Assembly: GCF_006716445.1 (NCBI RefSeq)
Contig: NZ_VFPA01000003.1
Location: forward strand, 1,054,001-1,118,000
Reading direction: 5' to 3'
Length of the DNA: 64,000 nucleotides
From: Pseudonocardia kunmingensis
GTDB taxonomy: Bacteria > Actinomycetota > Actinomycetes > Mycobacteriales > Pseudonocardiaceae
In this document: one piece after another, positions 33,561-40,721 of the stretch
How the letters are laid out: every line of letters starts with the position of its first letter
Numbering within the stretch: position 1 is the first letter of the stretch
The notes under the pieces: generated by a model
What the model was told of the DNA's origin: nothing
Database searches by the model: none
Seen by the model: the letters and a program-made list of their open reading frames with translations, nothing else
Program-made: the position numbers and the translations under genes

Positions 33561-33635
33561 ATCGATGCCAGTCGATCCACCGGGGCGGACTGTATCGACC
33601 TGGCTCGATTGACGCAACCATCGATACCTGTCGAT
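33561..33635. promoter_or_regulatory. Three ArsR-type operators (ATCGA-N6-TCGAT) in a divergent promoter
   Basis: Three 16-base inverted repeats occur in 75 bases: ATCGATGCCAGTCGAT (33561-33576), ATCGACCTGGCTCGAT (33594-33609) and ATCGATACCTGTCGAT (33620-33635). All keep ATCGA and TCGAT arms six bases apart. One lies next to the flavoprotein ribosome site, one abuts the -35 and one lies between -35 and -10 of the ArsR-GNAT gene. They are the obvious binding sites for that regulator. Confidence 0.75.
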
Positions 33636-33638
33636 ACT
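33609..33638 (+). promoter_or_regulatory. Promoter of the ArsR-GNAT gene
   Basis: TTGACG (33609-33614) and GATACT (33633-33638) are separated by 18 bases. The ATG at 33646 follows seven bases after the -10 box, so the transcript is probably leaderless. Confidence 0.6.
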
Positions 33639-33645
33639 CATCGCC

Positions 33646-34509
33646 ATGAGCGCGTCGCTGCCCCTGCCCGTCGTACCGTCGCACCAGCCCGCCCAGCTGG
33701 CCGGTCAGGACGCCACGACGTATGCGGAGTGGTTCGCCTGCCTGGCTGAGCCGATGCGGGTCCGGCTCCTGCACGCGGTCGCGGTCGCCGGGCGTGATGT
33801 GACGGTCGGGATGCCGACCGAGCAGCTGGGGATCAGCCAGTCGACCTGCTTTCACCACCTGCGCAAGCTCGCCGATGTCGGCTTCGTGCGACTGCGCAAG
33901 GAGGGCACGGCCACCCTGGTGTCGGTGAACCCGACGTGCTGCACGGGGCTGCCGCAGGCCGCGGACGCGGTGATGGGCATGCTCGGCCCGCGCCCGTGCT
34001 GCCCACAGGACCTGCCGGGCGACGTCACTGTCCGGGCTCTCGAGGCGGGCGACTGGGCGGACGTGCGACGGATCTACGCCGATGGCATCGCGACCGGACA
34101 CGCGACCTTCGAGACCGAGGCCCCCGACCGCCGCTCGCTGGACCACACATGGCTACCCGGACACCGGTGGGTCGCCGAGATCGACGGCCGCGTGGTCGGC
34201 TGGGCGGCTGCGAAGGCCGCCTCGAACCGGCCCGTGTACGCGGGTGTGGCCGAGACCTCGGTCTACGTCGGCGACGGGTTCCGCGGGCGGGGCGTGGGCA
34301 AAGCCCTGATCCACCGCCAGGTCACCGCAGCCGACGACGCCGGACTGTGGACCCTGCAGACCTCGATCTTCCCGGAGAACCGCGCGAGCATCGCCCTGCA
34401 CCAGTCCGCCGGCTTCCGCACCCTCGGCATGCGGGAACGCATCGGGCGCCACCACGGAGTCTGGCGCGACACCGTCTTCCTCGAACGCCGCCGCAACGAT
34501 GACCTCTGA
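33646..34509 (+). CDS. ArsR regulator fused to a GNAT acetyltransferase (ArsN-like)
   Basis: The 287-residue protein has an ArsR winged helix (about 22-110; FACLAEPMRVRLLHAV, LGISQSTCFHHLRKLADVGF), a cysteine-rich linker (NPTCCTGLPQ, GPRPCCPQDL), and a GNAT domain (about 126-280). The GNAT part has VYVGDGFRGRGVGKALIH as acetyl-CoA loop and resembles phosphinothricin N-acetyltransferases. ArsN enzymes of this type acetylate the organoarsenical arsinothricin. The CC pairs are candidate As(III) ligands. A sensor and a resistance enzyme in one chain would give self-regulated expression from the divergent promoter. Confidence 0.88.
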   Translation: MSASLPLPVVPSHQPAQLAGQDATTYAEWFACLAEPMRVRLLHAVAVAGRDVTVGMPTEQLGISQSTCFHHLRKLADVGFVRLRKEGTATLVSVNPTCCTGLPQAADAVMGMLGPRPCCPQDLPGDVTVRALEAGDWADVRRIYADGIATGHATFETEAPDRRSLDHTWLPGHRWVAEIDGRVVGWAAAKAASNRPVYAGVAETSVYVGDGFRGRGVGKALIHRQVTAADDAGLWTLQTSIFPENRASIALHQSAGFRTLGMRERIGRHHGVWRDTVFLERRRNDDL

Positions 34510-34699
34510 GCGCCAACTCGGTGCCTCACCGCGGCCGGATCCCCTGAGTTGACTCTTCCTCCCGCCAAGGAGCGGATTCCCGGCACCGCGAAACGCGCCT
34601 GCCATGCCACCTCAACGCCCTTAGAGCTGCGCATTCGTCCTCGACCGGGACAAGCCGGGTGATGGCATCCCGATTTCGATGAAATTACCTGGAGGAACC

Positions 34700-35452
34700 G
34701 TGATCGACAGCCCGGCACACGACGTGTTCGTCGACCTCCATACCGCGCACGTACACGTCGTCTCGGTACGAGGTAGCACCGAGCCGCAGAGCGGCAGCCG
34801 GCTGCTCCAACCCGTCGCTCAGGCGATCGCGACGCGGGCGCGCATACCCGTTGCCTGGACCGAGCTGCACTACCCGGCCACCTACATCGACTTCGACGCC
34901 GGATACCCCGCTCGCTTCAACCTCGGCGACAGCCCGCGCCTCGGCGTCACGGCACTACTGACCCTGCTCGAAGACAACGCTCGGCACCGCCCGGAACAGG
35001 ATGTGGTGCTGCTGGGCTGGTCCCAGGGAGCTCAGGTCATCGGCGACGCACTCGACGAACCCGCGCACCGGCTCGCGGCCGGGGACTCCCCCGCTCTCAG
35101 CCCGGCGGCGGCTTCCCGGATCGCAGCCGTCGTCCTCTACGGCAATCCCCGATTCACCGCAGAACAGCCCTTCAACATCGGCCTGTTCGACCCAGGCCTC
35201 GAAGGCGCCAACCCTCGACCAGCTGCCGCACTTGCCGACTACGCAGACCGGATGCGCGACTTCTGCGCGCGGAATGACCTCGCCTGCCAGTGTGGCCCGG
35301 ACTCGACGATCGATGGCCACGTCAGTTATTTCAGCAACGGGATGCAAGGCGAAGGGGCAGCGTTCGCGCTCAAGAGGGTAGCGACCCGACGTAATAGAAC
35401 CAGCCGCGGCGGCGGGCACGTCATCAGCGAGCCCGCAACTGCGCGACCATGA
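34700..35452 (+). CDS. Cutinase-family serine esterase without a signal peptide
   Basis: The GTG at 34700 is preferred because GGAGGA lies just upstream; an ATG at 34679 is an alternative. The 250-residue product has a cutinase/alpha-beta hydrolase core: strand and GSTEPQSG oxyanion region near residue 26, nucleophile elbow LLGWSQGAQV near 109-118, and the Asp and His in CGPDSTIDGHVSYF near 205-218. Actinobacterial cutinases are usually secreted, yet no signal peptide is visible here. The start may be misplaced or the enzyme acts inside the cell. A mutilated copy lies at 18.5 kb. Confidence 0.82.
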   Translation: MIDSPAHDVFVDLHTAHVHVVSVRGSTEPQSGSRLLQPVAQAIATRARIPVAWTELHYPATYIDFDAGYPARFNLGDSPRLGVTALLTLLEDNARHRPEQDVVLLGWSQGAQVIGDALDEPAHRLAAGDSPALSPAAASRIAAVVLYGNPRFTAEQPFNIGLFDPGLEGANPRPAAALADYADRMRDFCARNDLACQCGPDSTIDGHVSYFSNGMQGEGAAFALKRVATRRNRTSRGGGHVISEPATARP

Positions 35453-35767
35453 TCGCGTTTCCGCCGGCTGAGGCACTCGATTACGTCCGGGGCACGTTGA
35501 CCTGCGGGCAGCGGTACCAGGGTTGGTCCTGTCGTGGAGGACAACCGTCAGGTGGACGACAGCGATGCCTCAGGATGAGGGCGAAGCGGCCCTGATCGGA
35601 GCGATTTCGGGCGACGCTGATCAGCTCGGTCCGCCCACGACGAGGTCGTTTACCAGCGCGACGGCGTGGGGGAAGGGTTCAAGTCCCCCCTCGGACACAG
35701 TATTACCCCATAGGGGGCGGGCTCCTCCTGCGCGAACACCGGCTGGGAGTGCCGCGTGATTACTCCG
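35453..35767. other. Intergenic region with tRNA-3'-end-like sequence
   Basis: No gene is recognised. At 35670-35700 the sequence GGGTTCAAGTCCCCCCTCGG resembles the T-arm and 3' end of a tRNA, but no matching 5' half precedes it. It shares 15 bases with a site at 43.1 kb. Confidence 0.4.
35684..35698 (+). repeat. 15-nt repeat, left copy (possible attachment-site remnant)
   Basis: TCCCCCCTCGGACAC is identical to 43101-43115, and both copies are preceded by GTTC a few bases upstream. It may be a core site left by integration of the 35.7-43.1 kb segment at a tRNA 3' end. Confidence 0.4.
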
Positions 35768-37131
35768 TCAGGCGATCGTCCAGTCGGACCTCCCGCAAAT
35801 GATCACCTTCGACTCTGCCCGTAGACGATCAACCACCTCCTTCATCACCCTTGGCTCGACGTCGGCCCGAGATCGACACTGGTCCGGGGCGAAGTGTCGA
35901 ACGAGCCGGGACAGGAGAACGTCCTCGCGCACGTACAGGTTGCGGAGAGCGTCCGGCGGGCGGGGCCGGGAGCTGCTGTAGCCGTGGCGGCACCGATACC
36001 CGGCACGGCCGTTGACCCAGTGCGAGTCCATCCGCCGCCCGCACAACCGGCACTGGACCACACCCGCCAGCACGTAGCTCCGGGTCGCGCCGTCCTCACA
36101 CTCGCGCATCGCACGAAGCCCCTGCACCGCGACGAAGTCCTCCTCGCTCACCAGCGCGAGGTGGGACACGACGTGGGACACCACCCACTCACCCGCGACC
36201 GTCGACCGCCCCCGTCGGGCCGGCTACGTTGCCGACTCCACACCTGACGTCCCGTGTAGCGAGGATTGGCCAAGATCACCGCCACCGACCGCAGGTTCCA
36301 ACCAGCCCCGCTGCGATGCCGGTTCCGTCCCGGATCCGCAGCCGACGGACACGGCACACCACGCTCGTTCAACTCCCGCGCGATCCCCGCGACACTGCAC
36401 CCGGCCAGCCGCTGCGCGAAAATCCACCGCACATGCGGCGCCGCCACCGGGTCCGGATCCAGCCGATGCAATCGCCGACCCCACTGCGCATGTGCCCGAT
36501 TCGGATGCGGGCCAGCATCAGCCAACCTGTATCCGTACGGCGGACGACCGCCCAGGAACCGGCCCTGCTCCACGGTCTGCGCCGTCATCGCTGCCAACGT
36601 CCGATGCCGCGCCCGCACCACCTCCCGCTGCGACTGCGCCGCCAACACCCTCATCAACACCCGATGCGCCGGATCGTCCAGCTCGACCGGACCACCCGCC
36701 TCCGGCAACCACACTCGCACCCCGAACCGCCGCAGCATCCCGGCGACCTGGTCGAACTGGCGATCGGTGAACGCCCGTTCGAACTCCCCCCCCACCACGA
36801 CCGCGTCGAACGGACGGTCAGCCGACCGCGCCTGCTCCAGCAGCGCCGCTGCTTCCCTCCGCTGATCCCACGGCACCCGCCGCGAGCAGCCGACGTCGAA
36901 GAACTCCGCCCTGATCACCCCATGCTCGGCGATCACTGCCTCGGCCATCTCCCGCTGCCATGCCCGCGACGTCACCGGATCCTGAAACTCCGCCGTCGAC
37001 GTCCGCCCGTAGAAGCCGAACCGGAGGCCTTGCGTCGTCGGGGCTGACAGGGAGGCGGCGCGGCGACGCCCCCACCGTCCGGTCCATCCGCCAAGAACAT
37101 CCCGATCATCGATCTCGAAAAGTGCATCCAC
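35768..37131 (-). pseudogene. Frameshifted serine recombinase
   Basis: The first part (GTG at 37131) has a resolvase domain (FYGRTSTAEFQDPVTSRAWQ with the catalytic Ser, GCSRRVPWDQR, AAQSQREVVRARHRTLAAM) and a Recombinase domain (GGRPPYGYRL, ILANPRYTGRQVW). The frame then leaves register near a C5/G5 run at 36209-36213. In the next frame GEWVVSHVVSHLALVSEEDF continues into a zinc beta-ribbon (VQCRLCGRRMDSHWV, YRCRHG) ending at 35768. One base added or lost in the homopolymer accounts for it. The normal protein would be about 450 residues. The break could be real or a base-calling error. Confidence 0.85.
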
Positions 37132-37311
37132 CGCGCCATCTGAGCCTCCAACCGGCGACCGACGTTGTCAGCACGGCGGGCGAACTCGTCGTGGTCATGG
37201 GCCAGGTCGCCTCTGTTGCGCTCGGAGACAGTCATGAACCGTCACCGCGTCATGCGCCACCACGATCTTGTGCAGGGGTAGTCTCAGGACCTCGTCGGGA
37301 GGAGGTGGACC

Positions 37312-37953
37312 ATGGCGATCGATCCGTACCGAACACCGCTGTTGACGGCGCGGGAGACCGCGCGGTACCTCGGGATGCCCGAGAGCACCCTCAATGTCTG
37401 GCTCGGCTCACCAGCCGACGAACCCCTCGTACACGCCGTTCACCCCGAACGACGGGGCTGGCCACGCGTCCCCTTCGTCGGCATCGTCGAAGCCCACATG
37501 CTGCGTGCGCTGCGCGAATCGGGCATGCCGATGAACGACATCCGCGACGCCGCAACACTCGTCCGCAACGAGTTCAACGACCCCTACGCCCTGGCTACAC
37601 GACGCATCGCCACCGACGGCGTCGCAGTCTTCGTCCGCCTCGCCGACAGGAGCTTGGTCCGCGCCCGCGACCACCAGCACGCGATCAAAGAAGTCCTCGA
37701 GGACTACCTCCGCCACGTCGACTGGGACGAGACCGGAACCCCGATCCGGCTCCGGCTACCCGACTACCCAGCCGGCGCCGAGGTCATCATCGACCCACGA
37801 TTCGGCTGGGGCACCCCTGTACTGGCCGAGAACAAGGTGAAGGTCGAAGACGTCGTCGCCCTCTGGCGCACCGGCGAGCCGATCACCACCGTCGCCGAGG
37901 AGTACAACCTTGCCGAGAACGTCGTCGAGGACGTCCTCCGACAGGCCGCTTGA
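37312..37953 (+). CDS. DUF433-containing antitoxin, VapB45-like
   Basis: The 213-residue protein begins after GGAGGTGG. The N-terminal part (about 8-90) is a MerR/HTH-like region (TARETARYLGMPESTLNVWL, RALRESGMPMNDIRDAA). The C-terminal DUF433 domain (about 148-210) ends with EPITTVAEEYNLAENVVEDVL. This matches mycobacterial VapB45-type antitoxins. Its last 44 bases overlap the toxin-like gene, so translation is coupled. It should bind the toxin and autoregulate. Confidence 0.82.
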   Translation: MAIDPYRTPLLTARETARYLGMPESTLNVWLGSPADEPLVHAVHPERRGWPRVPFVGIVEAHMLRALRESGMPMNDIRDAATLVRNEFNDPYALATRRIATDGVAVFVRLADRSLVRARDHQHAIKEVLEDYLRHVDWDETGTPIRLRLPDYPAGAEVIIDPRFGWGTPVLAENKVKVEDVVALWRTGEPITTVAEEYNLAENVVEDVLRQAA

Positions 37954-38326
37954 GTTCTTCTTCGACCGCAGCCTGGGAAAGATCTCGGCACACCGACTGC
38001 GCGACGCGGGACACACCGTCCACCTCATCGCCGACTTCTATTCCGACGACGCCCAACAGATCGGTGATTCCGAATGGATCGCCGAGGGCTGCCGCCGCGG
38101 CTGGGCACTGCTGACGAAGGATCGCCGCATCCGCTACCGCACCGACGAACTCGCCGCCCTCACCGACGGCCACCTGTTCTGCCTCGCCGACGGCAACGCA
38201 ACCCTCGACATCATCGCCCAGCGCTTCCTGGAAGCCATGCCGGCCATCCACCGGGCCGCACACCGGACGAACGTGGGGTTCTGGCACGTCCACCCAGGAG
38301 GCCGCATCAACAAGATGTGGCCGTGA
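37910..38326 (+). CDS. PIN-like toxin, VapC45 type
   Basis: The 138-residue frame overlaps the antitoxin gene; the only in-frame initiator is TTG 37910, which gives about 13 non-conserved residues before EFFFDRSLGKI. Mut7-C/PIN-like acidic residues are FFDRSLG, FYSDDAQQIGDSEWI and LLTKDRRIRYRTDEL. The fold is that of VapC45-like toxins, presumed RNases. The pair with the DUF433 protein is a typical toxin-antitoxin locus. The start remains uncertain. Confidence 0.78.
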   Translation: MPRTSSRTSSDRPLEFFFDRSLGKISAHRLRDAGHTVHLIADFYSDDAQQIGDSEWIAEGCRRGWALLTKDRRIRYRTDELAALTDGHLFCLADGNATLDIIAQRFLEAMPAIHRAAHRTNVGFWHVHPGGRINKMWP

Positions 38327-38807
38327 CCGGCTCGAAGACAGCCACCCGTCGCCGCCCAGCGGGGAGCCGCAGGCAGCGCCGTCGCCAGAGCATCGCCCGG
38401 CCTGGATCCGCAGCCGCTGGGCGTCGCCGATCAGCTTCCAGCCACAGCCCCTTCAGCACGCTGCTGTCCGAGAGCGTTGGTAGGCCGCGCGACCGATTGG
38501 CGCTGACCTCGGCGGGCGCAACAACGCGCTGAGCGGTCGGACCGCATCTGCGACGTCCGCCTCGTGGGCCTCCAGGTCTCCCATCCTCCCTATGACCCCT
38601 TCAGCTGCGACAAGTAACAGCACCGTCACAAGCTGCGAGCTGCCCGGGACACCGTCGACCGTCCCTTGGGATCCGTCTATGGCGAACGCGCCCAGTTCGA
38701 TGGCCGCCCAGCTCGACGGCCCGCCGAATGCGACTCCCCCCTGCGCCCGATCGCAGTACTGGTGGCCAGTGGACTGCGGCCGTCCGGGTTCAGTCCGAGC
38801 GCGCACC
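38327..38807. other. Intergenic region, no gene recognised
   Basis: The stretch after the toxin gene has open frames on both strands without recognisable domains. Its right end leads into the promoter of the Nudix operon. Confidence 0.35.
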
Positions 38808-38841
38808 TTGTTGTCGATCAGACAAGAACCTACCGTACGGT
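38808..38841 (+). promoter_or_regulatory. Promoter and palindromic operator of the Nudix-phosphorylase operon
   Basis: TTGTTG (38808-38813) and TACCGT (38831-38836) are 17 bases apart. The -10 overlaps the perfect palindrome ACCGTACGGT (38832-38841). A second inverted repeat TTGTC-GATCA-GACAA (38811-38825) lies in the spacer. The ATG at 38845 would start at or next to +1, implying a leaderless message. Confidence 0.55.
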
Positions 38842-38844
38842 GCT

Positions 38845-39576
38845 ATGCGCGAAGAGCCATGGGAGCCGCCAGCGGTCCTGGTGGCGGTGGACCTGGTGAT
38901 CCTCACGTTGCGTGCATCAGCGCTGCACGTGCTGCTGGTGCAACGCGGCGTAGAGCCGCATCAGGGAGAGCTCGCGCTGCCGGGGGGCTTCCTGCAACAT
39001 TCCGGAGAGGGTCTGTTGACCGCCGCCCGGCGCGAGTTGCGCGAGGAGGCCGACCTGGACGCCGCCCGCCTGCACCTCGAGCAGCTGGGCGCCTACGGGA
39101 CTCCAGATCGGGATTCACGCGGTCGGGTCATTTCCGTCGCCTATCTGGCGATCGCGCCCGGGCTGCCTGAGCCGGTTGCCGGTACGGATGCGGTCGGCGC
39201 CTGTTGGATGCCGGTTGACGGGGTCCTGGCCGGGCGGACGAGGTTAGCCTTCGATCACGCGGCGATCGTCGCCGACGGGGTCGAGCGGGCCCGCTCGAAG
39301 CTCGAAAGTTCGGCACTTGCGACCGCGTTCTGCGCCGAGAGGTTCAGCATCTCTGAGCTGCAACTGGTTTACGAGGCTGTGTGGGGCGTGCGCCTGGACC
39401 CCCGCAACTTCTACCGCAAGGTGCAGGGAGTGCGGGGCTTCATCGCCGCGGCCGGATCGGATCGCCGGACCACGGGCGGGCGCCCGGCGCGGCTGTTCCG
39501 GGCCGGCCCTACGACCGTGCTGAACCCGCCGCTGACCCGTCCCGATCCACCTCAGGCGAGCGAGGAGAGCCGATGA
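38845..39576 (+). CDS. Nudix-domain protein with winged helix, NrtR-like
   Basis: The 243-residue protein has an N-terminal Nudix domain (about 10-140) with a Nudix box GGFLQHSGEGLLTAARRELREEADL, quoted here in outline: E-G-L-L-T-A-A-R-R-E-L-R-E-E is intact, but the loop before it is one residue longer than the standard box. The C-terminal part (about 150-220; FSISELQLVYEAVWG, DPRNFYRKVQGVRGF) is the winged helix typical of NrtR regulators, which sense ADP-ribose or related nucleotides. Its stop overlaps the next start as ATGA. It likely regulates this operon through the palindrome at 38832. Confidence 0.85.
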   Translation: MREEPWEPPAVLVAVDLVILTLRASALHVLLVQRGVEPHQGELALPGGFLQHSGEGLLTAARRELREEADLDAARLHLEQLGAYGTPDRDSRGRVISVAYLAIAPGLPEPVAGTDAVGACWMPVDGVLAGRTRLAFDHAAIVADGVERARSKLESSALATAFCAERFSISELQLVYEAVWGVRLDPRNFYRKVQGVRGFIAAAGSDRRTTGGRPARLFRAGPTTVLNPPLTRPDPPQASEESR

Positions 39577-40721
39577 CTGGCGATCAGGTGGTAATGCTGA
39601 CCGCGTTCAACACTGAGTACCAGGCGGTCCGGCGGAGGCTGGTCGACCTGCGGGCGGAGCACGAGCGGGGTACCCGGTTCGAGGTCGGCAACCTGCGCGG
39701 CACGCAGTGCCGGGTCGCGCTCGGCCTTACTGGGAAGGGCAACCATGCCGCCGGGATCCTCGCCGAGCGGGCGATCCGGCGCTACTCCCCTCTAGTGGTG
39801 CTGTTCGTGGGCGTGGCCGGCGCGTTGTGGGATGCCACAGAGCTGGGCGACGTCGTCGTCGGCACTCACGTCTACGCCTATCACGGTGGCACCAGCGAGG
39901 GCGATGTGCTCAAGGCTCGCCCGCGGGTGTGGGAGCTCGACCACGGCGTCGCTCAGATCGCCGCGCACGTGGCCCGCGACGTGGAGTGGGCCGGCACTCC
40001 GACCCCCACGGGCCATGCACCGAGGGTGCATTTCGGGCCCATCGCGGCCGGCGAGGTGGTGCACAACTCCCTAGTTTCCTACGAGGCACGGCTACTCAGA
40101 GACGGGTACAACGACGCGCTGGCGGTGGAGATGGAGGGCGCCGGAGTGGCGCAGGCCGGCCACCTGGGCGGCTCGCCCGTCGTCGTCGTGCGGGGTATCA
40201 GCGACCGGGCCGACGGAACCAAGACCAGCGACGCGGATCGCGACTGGCAGCCGAAGGCGGCGGCGAATGCGGCGGCGTTCGCCGCGCGACTGGCCGAACA
40301 ACTGATCACCGAACGGGAGCGCAGCGTGTCGGACGACGTAACAATGGGCCACGCCAGTGCGATCGCCCACAACACCTCCTCCGGAACCGTCGGCATCCAG
40401 GCCGCGCACGTCGCCAACAGCAACGTCTGGATGGGCGCCACCCTGCCCTCCGCAGCGCCGGCCGACCTGGCAATCGAGCTGGCCGCTCTCCGGGAGCAGC
40501 TCGCCCGCGAGCGATCGACCGGTGCTCTCGACGAGCCGACCTATCATGCGGCGCGGGTCGAGCTCGATCACGCCGACGAGGCGCTGATGGAGGCCGGGAC
40601 GCAGGAGGGGCGGAGTCGGTTCGTACTGGCGCTGAAGAAGCTGAGTGGCCTGACCGCTGACCTGAACGGTCTCGCCTCGAACATCGCGGGCCTGATTACG
40701 ACAGCGAACGAACTGACGTGA
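39573..40721 (+). CDS. Nucleoside phosphorylase/nucleosidase-like effector with RHIM-like motif
   Basis: The 382-residue protein has an N-terminal PNP_UDP_1 domain (about 5-245). Family residues are visible: GLTGKGNHAAG, FVGVAGAL, VEMEGAGVAQAG (ribose-binding Glu, 185-196) and the catalytic-Asp motif RGISDRAD (207-214). A linker leads to the short motif SGTVGIQAAHVANSNVW (270-286), followed by an alpha-helical region with two amphipathic helices (about 298-380). The domain splits N-glycosidic bonds of nucleosides or nucleotides. The motif is shared with the next gene. Four-base overlaps tie it to both neighbours. It is much longer than housekeeping MTA/SAH nucleosidase (about 230 residues). 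Confidence 0.8.
   Translation: MTGDQVVMLTAFNTEYQAVRRRLVDLRAEHERGTRFEVGNLRGTQCRVALGLTGKGNHAAGILAERAIRRYSPLVVLFVGVAGALWDATELGDVVVGTHVYAYHGGTSEGDVLKARPRVWELDHGVAQIAAHVARDVEWAGTPTPTGHAPRVHFGPIAAGEVVHNSLVSYEARLLRDGYNDALAVEMEGAGVAQAGHLGGSPVVVVRGISDRADGTKTSDADRDWQPKAAANAAAFAARLAEQLITERERSVSDDVTMGHASAIAHNTSSGTVGIQAAHVANSNVWMGATLPSAAPADLAIELAALREQLARERSTGALDEPTYHAARVELDHADEALMEAGTQEGRSRFVLALKKLSGLTADLNGLASNIAGLITTANELT

Noticed and set aside
35660..35705. tRNA gene
   Set aside because: The T-arm-like sequence lacks a matching acceptor strand, anticodon arm and D-arm upstream, and the T-stem does not pair fully.
36972..37235. Small minus-strand frame overlapping the start of the serine recombinase
   Set aside because: Its first 35 residues look protein-like, but there is no ribosome site and no domain.
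39573..40340. Housekeeping MTA/SAH nucleosidase
   Set aside because: The domain is fused to a motif and a helical tail, is coupled to a membrane protein gene and sits in a mobile context, so a metabolic role is less likely though not excluded.
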